A stretch of 61,479 nt of DNA, taken from NCBI GenBank assembly GCA_021205385.1, contig JAJPXQ010000119.1, forward strand, positions 1 through 61,479. Reading direction: 5' to 3'. The position numbers were made by a program, and so were the translations under genes. This document shows positions 17,546 through 26,631 of the stretch, piece by piece; the stretch's first letter is position 1; every line of letters starts with the position of its first letter. The DNA comes from Lachnospiraceae bacterium (GTDB taxonomy: Bacteria; Bacillota; Clostridia; Lachnospirales; Lachnospiraceae). The notes under the pieces are model-generated. The model saw only the letters and a list, made by a program, of their open reading frames with translations, did not search any database and had not been told where the DNA came from.

Positions 17546-18748
17546 TCACTCCGTCCCGTCCTCCAGTATCCAGAGCTCCTGATCCTCGATCTGATTTTCC
17601 AGAATTCCCGGATACTTTTCCCCATAGGCAGTGTAATCATTGATCTGCTCCTGCCGGAATATCGATACATACGGGAAATTCAGGAGATTCACTTGGGAGG
17701 AATCGTAAAAACCCTCCCGTATCATCGCGTTCATATTTTTCAGTCCCATGAGCAGCGTAAGCCCCAGGAAAAAGACTGCCGCCGCCCTCGCCGCGCGCTG
17801 TTCTTTTACGACCAGACGCAGCACCAGCACGCATTCCAGCACCTTGAATACAACCGCGTAACGGCTGGCATAATAGCTGTTCTGCATCAGCAGCATGTAG
17901 AGGCATATGCCGCACAGATAAGCCTTCAACAGCAGCTCTGTCTCCGCCTCAATCTCCTCTCCCGCTCTGCGCAGCAGAAAAAAGAGCAGAACCAGAACGG
18001 CGCAGCTGACCAGCCTTTCCGCCAGTGCAAACCAGCTGATTTCCCCCTCATGCAGAAACTGCCACAGATGATAGGACGGAAATATTTCCATCACCTTATT
18101 TTCCACAAAAGGAATCTGCAGGATCAGTCCTCCCGCTGCGGACAGAGCTGCCAGAGCCAGCATGATTTTCGTCGAGAGATAGTATACAAACGGCAAAATC
18201 AGCCAGATATACCCCGTTTTGTGAAAACCGGACGCGATGAGAACGCTCACCAGGTAGGGGATCCACTTCTTTTCCAGATAAAAGGGCAGCGCAATACCCA
18301 GGAACAGGCACATCGCCAGACCCTGCCGCAGCCCGGAGAGCATATAGACAAGGAAAAGCACGGGGTAAGCGAGAAAAAGTCCCGCCGTCCGGTGACCTGT
18401 GTATTTCGTCAGTACGCGGTGCAAAAGCAGCATCTCGACGAGACCCAGCGCGGCCGTGAATACCCAGAACGGCGCATGAAACGCGCGAAACAGCGCGCAG
18501 ATCAGCCGCCAGCCGATCTCCGGATAAACACCAAAAATATAGGAACGGGAGAAATCGACAGTCAGAGGAATCGAATTGTAAATCGCCTCGTAGGTGATAT
18601 AATCCGTCCCCTGCCCATAGCGCAGGCAGAGCAGCGCAGTCATCAGCAGCCAGCACACTCTGTAAATATTGTTTTTATACTGAGGACGGAACCATTCCAG
18701 CACAGATCCCGCCGCCAGCACCAAGAATACCAGCAGATATAAATTCAT
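17546..18748 (-). CDS. EpsG-family polysaccharide polymerase
   Basis: The 400-residue protein has about ten helices and the EpsG hallmark near the start: RVCWLLMTALLCLRYGQGTD followed by YITYEAIYN. A later motif FLVYMLSGLRQGLAMCLFLG is the usual SxxRQxxA block of this family. EpsG/Wzy-type proteins join lipid-linked repeat units outside the membrane. It overlaps the upstream UDP-GlcNAc 2-epimerase by 4 bases. A second polymerase-like protein (41655-42824) is encoded in a separate unit. Confidence 0.85.
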   Translation of the reverse strand: MNLYLLVFLVLAAGSVLEWFRPQYKNNIYRVCWLLMTALLCLRYGQGTDYITYEAIYNSIPLTVDFSRSYIFGVYPEIGWRLICALFRAFHAPFWVFTAALGLVEMLLLHRVLTKYTGHRTAGLFLAYPVLFLVYMLSGLRQGLAMCLFLGIALPFYLEKKWIPYLVSVLIASGFHKTGYIWLILPFVYYLSTKIMLALAALSAAGGLILQIPFVENKVMEIFPSYHLWQFLHEGEISWFALAERLVSCAVLVLLFFLLRRAGEEIEAETELLLKAYLCGICLYMLLMQNSYYASRYAVVFKVLECVLVLRLVVKEQRAARAAAVFFLGLTLLMGLKNMNAMIREGFYDSSQVNLLNFPYVSIFRQEQINDYTAYGEKYPGILENQIEDQELWILEDGTE

Positions 18749-19842
18749 GCGTTTCCTTCCAGAATATCGGCAATCCGCCTGCTCGCGAAGCCGTCGCCGT
18801 AGGGGTTGCTCGCAGTGCTCATGGCCTCATAGGCCGCTTTATCTTCGAGCAGAAGCTTAAAATTATCATAGATAACCTTCTCGTCCGTGCCGACCAGCTT
18901 CAGCGTGCCGGCCTTGATTCCTTCCGGACGCTCTGTCGTGTCACGCATGACGAGCACCGGCTTTCCAAGGGAGGGCGCCTCCTCCTGTATCCCGCCGCTG
19001 TCCGTCAGGACAAGATAGCTTCGCGCCAGGAAATTGTGAAAATCAAGCACATCGAGCGGCTCGATGATACGGATCCGCTCGTCGTCCCCGAGAATTTCGC
19101 GCGCCGTCTCCCGCACGACCGGATTCATATGAATCGGATAGATCGCACGGATGTCCGGATGCTCGTCGCATACGCGGCGGATCGCACGGAACATATGCCG
19201 CATCGGCTCGCCCAGATTCTCGCGGCGGTGCGCCGTGATCAGGATCAGGCGGCTGCCGGCTGCCCAGTCGAGCTCCGGGTGTGTATAGTCCTCCCGCACC
19301 GTCGTCTTCAGGGCGTCGATCGCCGTATTGCCGGTCACATAGATCGTATCCGGATTTTTCCCTTCCCGCAGGAGGTTCTGCCTCGAGAGCTCGGTCGGCG
19401 CAAAATTATACTGCGAAATAATACTGACAGCCTGTCTGTTAAATTCCTCCGGATAGGGCGAATAGAGATTGTAGGTGCGCAGTCCCGCCTCCACATGTCC
19501 GACCGGAATCTGCAGATAAAAGCAGGCGAGCGCGGTCACAAAGGTCGTGGAGGTATCGCCGTGGACGAGCACCACATCGGGCGCGACCTTTTCGAGCACC
19601 TCCCGGATGCGGTTCAGAATATTCGTTGTCACGTCGAAGAGCGTCTGCCGCTCCTTCATGATCGACAGGTCATAGTCCGGCACGACCGAGAAAGCCTCCA
19701 GCACCTGATCCAGCATCTGCCGGTGCTGACCGGTCACACAGACGACCGTCTCGATCCCCGGGCGCGTCTTCAGCTCGTTCACCAGCGGGCACATTTTGAT
19801 GGCCTCCGGCCTGGTGCCGAACACCAGCATTACTTTTCTCAT
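18745..19842 (-). CDS. wecB: UDP-N-acetylglucosamine 2-epimerase, non-hydrolysing
   Basis: This 365-residue protein contains the family blocks FGTRPEAIKMCPLVNEL at the start, VHGDTSTTF near 94-102, GHVEAGLRTYNLYSPYPEE near 115-133, and LTDSGGIQEEAPSLGKPVL near 282-300. It interconverts UDP-GlcNAc and UDP-ManNAc in the cytoplasm. With the WecC-type dehydrogenase of the other operon it could make UDP-ManNAcA. The similar enzyme WlbD acts on UDP-2,3-diacetamido-glucuronate, so a diamino-uronic substrate is an alternative given the amino-sugar genes nearby. Confidence 0.93.
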   Translation of the reverse strand: MRKVMLVFGTRPEAIKMCPLVNELKTRPGIETVVCVTGQHRQMLDQVLEAFSVVPDYDLSIMKERQTLFDVTTNILNRIREVLEKVAPDVVLVHGDTSTTFVTALACFYLQIPVGHVEAGLRTYNLYSPYPEEFNRQAVSIISQYNFAPTELSRQNLLREGKNPDTIYVTGNTAIDALKTTVREDYTHPELDWAAGSRLILITAHRRENLGEPMRHMFRAIRRVCDEHPDIRAIYPIHMNPVVRETAREILGDDERIRIIEPLDVLDFHNFLARSYLVLTDSGGIQEEAPSLGKPVLVMRDTTERPEGIKAGTLKLVGTDEKVIYDNFKLLLEDKAAYEAMSTASNPYGDGFASRRIADILEGNA

Positions 19843-20933
19843 CGTGTCTTCTCCTTCAGGCGCTCCCGAATCTGCTCCGCCAGCCTGTGATTGTTCCGCT
19901 CCACATCCGTGCGGCTCACAAAGCGCTCGACCGCAGCCGTCCAGCGACCATAGTTTCCGGCGACCTCACGGATCGCGGCCTCATAATCGTCAGAAGCGCG
20001 TCCCACCTTATATTTCTCACAGAAATCCTTAAGCGGCGGATTCGTGGATGTCACGACCGGAATTCCTTCAAACAGGAACTCGTAAATCTTCCCGCTCGCA
20101 CAGTATTTATTGTTCAGATCGCGCTGATGATAGGTCACCATGCCCACCTGAGAGTGTCCGATAAAATATTTCAGATGATCCTGGTCCATGCGCGGGAAGA
20201 TCTTCACATTGGTGAGCCCGAGCTCCTGAATCATGCCGCGGGCGATCTGCTCGTCTTCCTCCTCGCTCTCCCCGATGAGAAGCAGCTCATAGTCCTCCCC
20301 GAGACCCTTCATCGCCTCAATCATTCTGCCGGTCGTGCGGCTCATATCACAGCCCGCTGTGGAGATAATGCGGAATTTTTCCTCTTTGAAAAAGTCCGCA
20401 CACTCGGCCTCCACCTGCTCGCGCCGCTTCTGCGAGGTATAGCGAAGACTGCGAATATTTTCATAGTTCAACGGCTCCTCTTTCAGCCGGAATTTCTTCA
20501 CCATGATCTTCGCGCGGTAGGCGTTCGCCGCGATGACCACGTCCGAGCGCCGCGTAAAAAGCTTTTCCACCATGCAGCCGAGCCGCCCGGAAAGTCCGAC
20601 CGCGCTTTTACGGTCATAGAGCTCCCGGCAGTCCTGCACCATATAGCGCGCGCCCGTCATCTTTTTGGCGATCACACCCGGAATGATACCTTTGCGGTTG
20701 TCCACAAAGATCACATCCTGCGCGCCGACTCTCTGAACCTGCTGCATCACGAAGAGGATAAAATTGCTGTAGCCGTGATCCTGATAGAGAATGTGCGTCG
20801 CCTCCTGCGGCTCCTCCCCCTCCGATGCACGGGTGATATACCATACTTTTCCGAGCTCCTTCGCCGCCCGGACCAGCTCGCGCAGTCGCCCGTCATATGC
20901 GTAATAATCGTAAGATATCAGCAGTATTTTCAT
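19839..20933 (-). CDS. GT4-like glycosyltransferase
   Basis: The 364-residue protein begins MKILLISYDYYAYDGRLREL and has a GT-B layout, with RIISTAGCDMSRTTGRMIEA at the start of the second domain and a donor region KIYEFLFEGIPVVTSTNPPL near 275-295. The pattern places it in the large GT4 group. It overlaps both neighbours by ATGA junctions, between the aminotransferase and the UDP-GlcNAc 2-epimerase. Substrates are unknown. It could transfer the amino sugar made by the enzymes immediately upstream. Confidence 0.82.
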   Translation of the reverse strand: MKILLISYDYYAYDGRLRELVRAAKELGKVWYITRASEGEEPQEATHILYQDHGYSNFILFVMQQVQRVGAQDVIFVDNRKGIIPGVIAKKMTGARYMVQDCRELYDRKSAVGLSGRLGCMVEKLFTRRSDVVIAANAYRAKIMVKKFRLKEEPLNYENIRSLRYTSQKRREQVEAECADFFKEEKFRIISTAGCDMSRTTGRMIEAMKGLGEDYELLLIGESEEEDEQIARGMIQELGLTNVKIFPRMDQDHLKYFIGHSQVGMVTYHQRDLNNKYCASGKIYEFLFEGIPVVTSTNPPLKDFCEKYKVGRASDDYEAAIREVAGNYGRWTAAVERFVSRTDVERNNHRLAEQIRERLKEKTR

Positions 20934-22066
20934 GCTTCCGCCCCTGTCTTTTCCCGGATCAGACGAATAATGCGATCCTGATCCTCTGTCGATAGATACG
21001 GCGACACCGGTATCGCCAGCGTGCGTCTGCAGATATCCGTCGTCACCGCGAGGCTCTCGCCGTACAGGCAGACGTCCTCAAAGACCTTCTGCTGATGCAG
21101 CCCCTTCGGGTAATAAATCATCGTCGGCACGTCATTCTCCTGCAGGTATGCGCGTACCGCGTCACGCTGCGCCTCGTCCTTCAGAAGGATATTGTAGGAA
21201 GCCCAGCTGGAATAATAGCCCTCCGGCACGCGCGGGACCTTCACACAGTCCTGCAGCGCTTCCGTATAGCGCGCCGCTACCTTATTTACATCCTCCAGCT
21301 CATATTCCTGAAAGGCCTTCAGCTTCACCTGCAGCACCGCAGCCTGGATCGTGTCGAGGCGGGAATTCATACCAATGCGGACATTGTCGTACTTGCTGCT
21401 GCCCTTGCCGTGCACCCGCATCGAACGGATCAGCGCCGCCCACTCGTCATTGTCCGTAAACACCGCGCCGCCGTCGCCATAGCAGCCCAGCGGTTTCGCC
21501 GGAAAAAAAGAAGTCGTGGAAATATCGCCGAAGCTTCCCGCCCGTTTTCCATGGTAGACGCCGCCGAAGCCCTGCGCACAGTCCTCCAGAATGTAGAGAC
21601 CGTAACGGTCTGCGATCGCGCGAAGCCGCTCGTAATCCGCCGGAAGGCCGAAGAGATCGACCACGACGATCGCCCGCGGCTTTAATTTTCCCTCCGCTAC
21701 GACCGCCTCGATCACGCGCGTGAGGCTCTCCGGGTCGATCGTGAAAGTATCCTCCGACACGTCCGCGAAGACCGGCGTCGCACCGACGAAGGCTGCGGAC
21801 TCTGCAGAGGAGAAGAAGGTGTGGTCCGGCACAAAGACTGCGTCGCCGCTGCCAATGCCCCAGGCCTTCAGCGCCAGCACGAGCGCGTCTGTCCCGTTTC
21901 CGCAGCTGACACAGTTGCGCACTCCGATATAATCTGCCAGCTCCCGCTCAAGCTCATCGATCTGGTCTCCCGCGATATAATCTGAAGAGTCAAGGACGAC
22001 TTCAATCGCCGCGTCCATCTCCTTCTTTAATGCCCGATACTGGCTCTTCAAGTCCCGAAACTGCAT
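20930..22066 (-). CDS. DegT/DnrJ/EryC1-family sugar aminotransferase
   Basis: The 378-residue PLP enzyme has NCVSCGNGTDALVLALKAW near residue 57, the conserved DCAQGFGG block, and the PLP lysine in SFFPAKPLGCYGDGGA near 185-200. These enzymes aminate a keto-sugar nucleotide using glutamate or glutamine. The closest logical partner is the Gfo/Idh oxidoreductase at 27533, as in the GnnA/GnnB and WlbA/WlbC pairs that place an amino group at carbon 3. Assignment to C3 rather than C4 is inferred from that partner. It lies next to the acyl carrier protein, 3 bases downstream of its stop. Confidence 0.87.
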   Translation of the reverse strand: MQFRDLKSQYRALKKEMDAAIEVVLDSSDYIAGDQIDELERELADYIGVRNCVSCGNGTDALVLALKAWGIGSGDAVFVPDHTFFSSAESAAFVGATPVFADVSEDTFTIDPESLTRVIEAVVAEGKLKPRAIVVVDLFGLPADYERLRAIADRYGLYILEDCAQGFGGVYHGKRAGSFGDISTTSFFPAKPLGCYGDGGAVFTDNDEWAALIRSMRVHGKGSSKYDNVRIGMNSRLDTIQAAVLQVKLKAFQEYELEDVNKVAARYTEALQDCVKVPRVPEGYYSSWASYNILLKDEAQRDAVRAYLQENDVPTMIYYPKGLHQQKVFEDVCLYGESLAVTTDICRRTLAIPVSPYLSTEDQDRIIRLIREKTGAEA

Positions 22067-22069
22067 AAC

Positions 22070-22300
22070 TTACGCTTCCTCCTTTAACCGCTCGATAAGC
22101 TTTAAGATACCCTCCGCCGAATTGAAATTCTCCGGCACGATCTCCTCCGCCGGGATCTCCAGGGCATAACGCTCCTCCAGTTCCGCAATCAGCGTGATCA
22201 CATCAAAGGATGTAAAGACGCCGCCGTCGATCAGCTCCTTCTCATTTTCAAAATCAATTTCCGGCTTCAGCTGCGCCAGAAGCTCCCTTAATTCTTCCAT
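22070..22300 (-). CDS. Stand-alone acyl carrier protein
   Basis: The 76-residue acidic protein has the four-helix ACP pattern with the phosphopantetheine-accepting serine at about residue 31 in GVFTSFDVITLIAELEERY. The usual DSL is replaced by TSF. It probably carries an acyl or aminoacyl group as a thioester. In this operon it is accompanied by a DltA-like adenylating enzyme, a PLP decarboxylase and an LpxD-like acyltransferase, which is what one expects of a dedicated carrier system and not fatty-acid synthesis. No phosphopantetheinyl transferase is in the window. Confidence 0.87.
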   Translation of the reverse strand: MEELRELLAQLKPEIDFENEKELIDGGVFTSFDVITLIAELEERYALEIPAEEIVPENFNSAEGILKLIERLKEEA

Positions 22301-22319
22301 CTCATACTCCTTCTCTTAT

Positions 22320-23867
22320 CTAAAACTTGACCACAATGACGCCGTCGAGCATCTGAATGGATCCCGAATCCGGGTAGGACGGCATCTCCTGGACTTCCGG
22401 CAGCTCTGCATAGGCCGACGCGTCGAGCGTCTCCGGATCAAAGTTACACCAGATCTTCATCGTGATGCGCCACGCGTAGTTATTCAGAATACTGCTGCTG
22501 TCGTAAGGTATCAGCTCAATCTCCTTAAACTCCGGCAGACCGATGCTGCCGGAAGTATAATCATACTTTGCAAATTCATTCACATACACAACCGGCGTCT
22601 CATCGGTGAAGCCCTCTACGCTCTTGATCTGCGTGGCCAGCATGGTAAAGTAGCTGATCCCCTCAGACTGCATGACCTCCGCCTTGAGGTAGCAGATATT
22701 GTCAAAGCGCACGTACATTACATTCAGCAGCAGGAGCAGTCCGATACTGAGCACGGGCAGAGCGCGCCGCGCCTTCCCGCCGATTTTCTCCGCGGAAAAT
22801 TCTGGCAGAAAGCCGGCCTCCAGAAGCCACGCAAAATAAACATAAAACATCGCCTGCCCATAGACCATGAGCGAATCCACCGTGTCCGCCTCACACATCA
22901 CATAGATAAAATTCACCGCCAGCGGAATACAGAGCACAAACACCAGCGCCTGCAGGCAGAGCATCCGGTTCTTCCGGAAACAGCAATACAGCAGATTTGC
23001 GGTCCCGATCAGCGCCAGAATCAGAATCAGCCGGTATACGACATCGCTGGAGAAGGGATACATATTCGCGCTCACCGCATCGGTGGGACAAAAAAACTCC
23101 CGGTAAGCGACGAGCACTCTCTTAATGTAGCCTTTCAGGGAGGTCGAGCCCAGCGTGCTGATTCCCTGATAATCGGAGAGCGTATTACCTGTGAGTGTCA
23201 GCGACAGCTTCATGATCACAAAGTAAATCGCCATGAAACCCCCGCAGGAAAGCACGCTCCTGCAGGCTATATAAAAGAAATCCTTCCACTGCGCCGCTTC
23301 TTTTTTCACCGTCTGCATCAGCGCATAGAACAGGATGATACTGACAAATACCGGTATCATGGCCTGATAGGTGCCGACGCCGCAGGCCATAAGAAGCAGT
23401 CCCGCAAGATAGAGATACCATTTCCCTGTCCTGCAGCTAAGACAGGCGCCTGCAACACCCAGCAGAGTGCCGAAGAAATAATAGGGCATGGTAAACATAT
23501 AGCCGAAACCGCTGGTGATCATGGGAAAGACGACCAGCACGCCGGTCAACGCCGCCATCAGCCACCGATTCCTGATTTCAAAGAGATCGATCAGCAGCAT
23601 CGCGGACAGCGCGATAAACAGGATGGTCAGGATCCCGTTGAAGAGCGGCAGACTGTAGTAGGTACTCCCGAAAAGCCAGGTGTTCAGATCGCCGAGTATC
23701 CCCAGCATCCACCGGCCCAGATAGTACGTGCCGCCCAGGGTAAACAGCGACGCATCGTCATGAAAAGAGTACTTATTAAAAAACGCCATTCCATGCGCAC
23801 AGAGCCCCCACATAAGGGCGCTCAGCAAAATGAATTTATATCTCTCCAGACGTTCTTTTTCCAACAT
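22320..23867 (-). CDS. GtrII-like membrane glucosyltransferase-domain protein
   Basis: The 515-residue protein has about ten helices. The first outer loop FFNKYSFHDDASLFTLGGTY carries the acidic DD pair, and GRWMLGILGD follows, a pattern I associate with GtrII-type O-antigen glucosyltransferases. A soluble C-terminal domain starts near residue 390. Such proteins add side-branch sugars from polyprenyl-phosphate sugars outside the membrane. No GtrA flippase or GtrB synthase is in the window, so the donor source is unclear. It separates the ACP gene from the decarboxylase gene. Confidence 0.75.
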   Translation of the reverse strand: MLEKERLERYKFILLSALMWGLCAHGMAFFNKYSFHDDASLFTLGGTYYLGRWMLGILGDLNTWLFGSTYYSLPLFNGILTILFIALSAMLLIDLFEIRNRWLMAALTGVLVVFPMITSGFGYMFTMPYYFFGTLLGVAGACLSCRTGKWYLYLAGLLLMACGVGTYQAMIPVFVSIILFYALMQTVKKEAAQWKDFFYIACRSVLSCGGFMAIYFVIMKLSLTLTGNTLSDYQGISTLGSTSLKGYIKRVLVAYREFFCPTDAVSANMYPFSSDVVYRLILILALIGTANLLYCCFRKNRMLCLQALVFVLCIPLAVNFIYVMCEADTVDSLMVYGQAMFYVYFAWLLEAGFLPEFSAEKIGGKARRALPVLSIGLLLLLNVMYVRFDNICYLKAEVMQSEGISYFTMLATQIKSVEGFTDETPVVYVNEFAKYDYTSGSIGLPEFKEIELIPYDSSSILNNYAWRITMKIWCNFDPETLDASAYAELPEVQEMPSYPDSGSIQMLDGVIVVKF

Positions 23868-23885
23868 CTCTTTTGTATCCTTTTC

Positions 23886-25052
23886 CTATGAATTGAGCTT
23901 CCAGGTCGCAAGCACATCCCGGACCAGAACCGGACCGGCCGCCTCACTGTACAGATATATCGCCGGCATATCGCGGCTCAGGAAGAGGTACATTCCCTCC
24001 GTCACCGAGTAGGCGCCGATATTGTGGAAGACCAGGTAATCGCCGACCCTCACATCCGTGAGCGGCAGGCGTTTCAGCAGAATATCCGCCGTCGTACAGA
24101 GGGAGCCGTACACGGTCCACTCTTCCTCCCCGGCGCATTCCAGCGGATGCTGCGGGAAATACGACAGAACCGGCGTCTTCATCGCCATATTCTGCCCATA
24201 ATAATTGACATGATGGATACCGCCGTCCACGATCAGGACGTTCACCGCCTCGTTCCGCTTCTGGTCGACAATCTGCGTCATATAGTAGCCGCAGGAAGCG
24301 ACGAGGTAACGCCCCATCTCGAAGACCAGCTCATAGGGCCGCTCCTCCCGGGTGAGCGCCGCGAACTCGTCCAGCAGCCGCGCGTCCTCCTCAAAATCAT
24401 CCTTCGTAAAGTAGGGCACGCCGAGCCCCGGTCCATACTCCAGCGTCTGTGCGACGAAGTCCTCCTCCGTCTCAAGCCGCCGGATAAAATCCTCGATATA
24501 CTGAAGCTCCGTCGCGATCTTTTTGATCTGCTTTTTTTGCGTACCGGTGAAATACTGAAATCCTGCAATCTCTATACAGGGATACTGCTCCCGCTCCCGG
24601 AGCAGCGAGCGGACATCGTCCTCGCTCATGCCAAACTGGCTTCCGCTCGTCACGCGCAGCAGAATGTCCACTTTTCTGCCAAGCTCGTCCGCGCAGCGCT
24701 GCACGAGCTGAAACTGGCGCACGGACTCCGCGGTATAATGCCGGACGCCCTGCTCCATCGCGTAGCGGACATCTTCCGCCGCCTTATAGACGCCGGACAG
24801 CACGATCTTCTCCATGTCCAGCTCATTTTTCACACAGATATGGAACTCGCCCGGAGAACAGACCTCATAGCGATCCACTGAGGCGTCCATCGCCTTTATG
24901 AGAAAGGGATTGGCCTTGATCGCGTAGCACAGCTTCGCCGGAGCGAGCTTCTGCGCAATGCGCTGTACGCGCTCCTGCAGCATGTCCGTGTCGAACACAT
25001 AGGAGGGCGTTCCGAGCGTCTTTACCAGTTCCAAAAGCTTTTTCCCGTCCAT
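23886..25052 (-). CDS. PLP decarboxylase of the alanine-racemase fold (ornithine/DAP decarboxylase family)
   Basis: About 388 residues. The PLP lysine is K47 in CYAIKANPF, followed by YEVCSPGEF. The family EPGR block appears as FEMGRYLVA (R248), the catalytic cysteine is C319 in GSLCTTADIL, and NIGAYSV lies near 344-350. The usual HxGS loop reads FQYFTGTQ, with the histidine lost. ATG at 25052 has an AAGGAG site 6 bases upstream and is preferred over the longer frame. Its gene is next to a DltA-like ligase and near an ACP. In butirosin synthesis BtrK, of this family, decarboxylates an ACP-bound amino acid, so an ACP-tethered substrate is plausible here. Confidence 0.87.
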   Translation of the reverse strand: MDGKKLLELVKTLGTPSYVFDTDMLQERVQRIAQKLAPAKLCYAIKANPFLIKAMDASVDRYEVCSPGEFHICVKNELDMEKIVLSGVYKAAEDVRYAMEQGVRHYTAESVRQFQLVQRCADELGRKVDILLRVTSGSQFGMSEDDVRSLLREREQYPCIEIAGFQYFTGTQKKQIKKIATELQYIEDFIRRLETEEDFVAQTLEYGPGLGVPYFTKDDFEEDARLLDEFAALTREERPYELVFEMGRYLVASCGYYMTQIVDQKRNEAVNVLIVDGGIHHVNYYGQNMAMKTPVLSYFPQHPLECAGEEEWTVYGSLCTTADILLKRLPLTDVRVGDYLVFHNIGAYSVTEGMYLFLSRDMPAIYLYSEAAGPVLVRDVLATWKLNS

Positions 25053-25080
25053 CGTAAGCTCCTTTTTCATCCGAGTTGTA

Positions 25081-26586
25081 TCATAATTCCGCCATCAGCG
25101 CTTTCCGGTCAATCTTGCCGTTCTTCGTGAGCGGCATCTCCTCCACGCGCCGGAATACACTGGGAATCATAAACCGCGGGAGCCGTTCTGTCAACTGCGT
25201 GATAACCTCCTTTGCGTCCGGTTCTCCGACGTAAAAGGCAACAATCCGCGTATTCGGCTCATCGTAGACACAGCAGGCCCGCGCGATCCCGGGAAGTGCC
25301 TGCAGCGCCGTCTCGATCTCCCCGAGCTCGATCCGGTGCCCCATATGCTTGATCTGGAAATCCTTGCGCGTCACATAGTAGAGCTCCCCGTCCCCGCCGT
25401 AGCGCCCGAGGTCGCCGGTGCGGTAGATCAGCTCCCGGTAGCGCGTATGCAGCGGATTCTGCACGAAGGCCGCGGCCGTCTTCTCCTGCTCCCGATAGTA
25501 GCCGAGTGCCAGCGCCGTGCCGGACACGCAGATTTCGCCGAGCTTCCCGGCCTCTGTCACGAGAGCATCCTCCTCGTCCAGCAGGAAGACCCGCTCGTTC
25601 GGGAAAGCCCGCCCGATCGGGATGCTTTCCTCCTCCGAGAACTCCCGGTTTATCACGTAATACGTACAGTTGCAGGTGATCTCCGTCGGCCCGTAGAGAT
25701 TCACATAGAGTGCGTCCGGCAGATAAGTCCGCCAGTAATTCAGCTGCTTCACCGGCATGACCTCGCCGCTGAACAGCACCCGGCGAATGCTCCCCGGCAC
25801 CTTATAGCGAAAACCCTTCAGCATTGAGATGACACACAGCGCAGACACCGCCCAGGTGAGGTTTGTCACCTGCCGCTCATCGAGGAAATCGATCAGTTTT
25901 TTGGGGATCGAGAAATATTTTTTCGGAATCACCTCGAGCGTCGCTCCGGTCTTCAGCGCGCTGTAGATATCCTTGACCGACACATCGAAGTCAAAGGGCG
26001 CCTGGTTTCCGATCACATCTTCACGGTCAAAACCAAACATGCGGGTAAAATGCTCCGTAAAATCAATCACAGAGCGGTGCGATACCACGACACCTTTTGG
26101 CACGCCGGTCGAACCGGAGGTGAAGTTTGTATACAGTGGATCGACATCGCAGAAATTCTGTCTGCGCTCCGCGAGCAGCGCCTCGTCTGGCTCAGCGGCC
26201 AGGAGCTCCTCCGCGAGCAGAATCTTTCCCTCAAATCCGATTTTTTCAATCTTCACAAGAAGCTTCCGGTCGGTGACGAGCAGTCCCGCCTCCAGCGTCC
26301 GCAGAATCGACAGAATCCGTTCTGCCGGCTGCTCCGGTTCCACCAAAGTATAAAAGCAGCCCGCACAGACTGCCCCCAGAAATACGTTCAGCGTAAAGGC
26401 TTCCTTCTCCATCAGCACCGGCACCGGCGCGTTCTGCGGCAGCTCGCGCGCGAGTGCGCTGCCGATTCTCCGCGCGTCCGCCAGTACCTGCGCGTAGGTG
26501 AAACTCCGCTCCGCATCCTCAAACGCGATTTTCTCCGGGCAGTCTGCCGCACTGTTCTCGAGGTATTCCAGTACATTCTGAACCAT
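25081..26586 (-). CDS. DltA-like amino-acid adenylating enzyme (AMP-binding)
   Basis: The protein of about 501 residues has the core adenylation motifs: FTSGSTGVPKGV near 140-151, NQAPFDFDVSVKDIY near 185-200, NLYGPTEITCNCTYY near 285-300, YRTGDLGR near 385-392 and the C-terminal lysine in PLTKNGKIDRKAL. The aspartate in FDFDVS corresponds to the residue that binds the amino group in amino-acid activating domains, including DltA. It therefore probably activates an amino acid and loads the nearby ACP. The frame opens at a GTG at 26628, but the ATG at 26586 with a GGGAG site fits the family start. No DltB/DltD export genes are present. Confidence 0.88.
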   Translation of the reverse strand: MVQNVLEYLENSAADCPEKIAFEDAERSFTYAQVLADARRIGSALARELPQNAPVPVLMEKEAFTLNVFLGAVCAGCFYTLVEPEQPAERILSILRTLEAGLLVTDRKLLVKIEKIGFEGKILLAEELLAAEPDEALLAERRQNFCDVDPLYTNFTSGSTGVPKGVVVSHRSVIDFTEHFTRMFGFDREDVIGNQAPFDFDVSVKDIYSALKTGATLEVIPKKYFSIPKKLIDFLDERQVTNLTWAVSALCVISMLKGFRYKVPGSIRRVLFSGEVMPVKQLNYWRTYLPDALYVNLYGPTEITCNCTYYVINREFSEEESIPIGRAFPNERVFLLDEEDALVTEAGKLGEICVSGTALALGYYREQEKTAAAFVQNPLHTRYRELIYRTGDLGRYGGDGELYYVTRKDFQIKHMGHRIELGEIETALQALPGIARACCVYDEPNTRIVAFYVGEPDAKEVITQLTERLPRFMIPSVFRRVEEMPLTKNGKIDRKALMAEL

Positions 26587-26631
26587 AAAATCTGTCTCCC
26601 GCTTTCCTGTCTTTCCGACCGAGCCCACAAC

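Noticed and set aside
25081-26586. A teichoic-acid D-alanylation (dlt) operon
   Set aside because: The adenylating enzyme resembles DltA and an ACP is nearby, but DltB and DltD are absent, the genes are not adjacent, and amino-sugar enzymes and a decarboxylase separate them.
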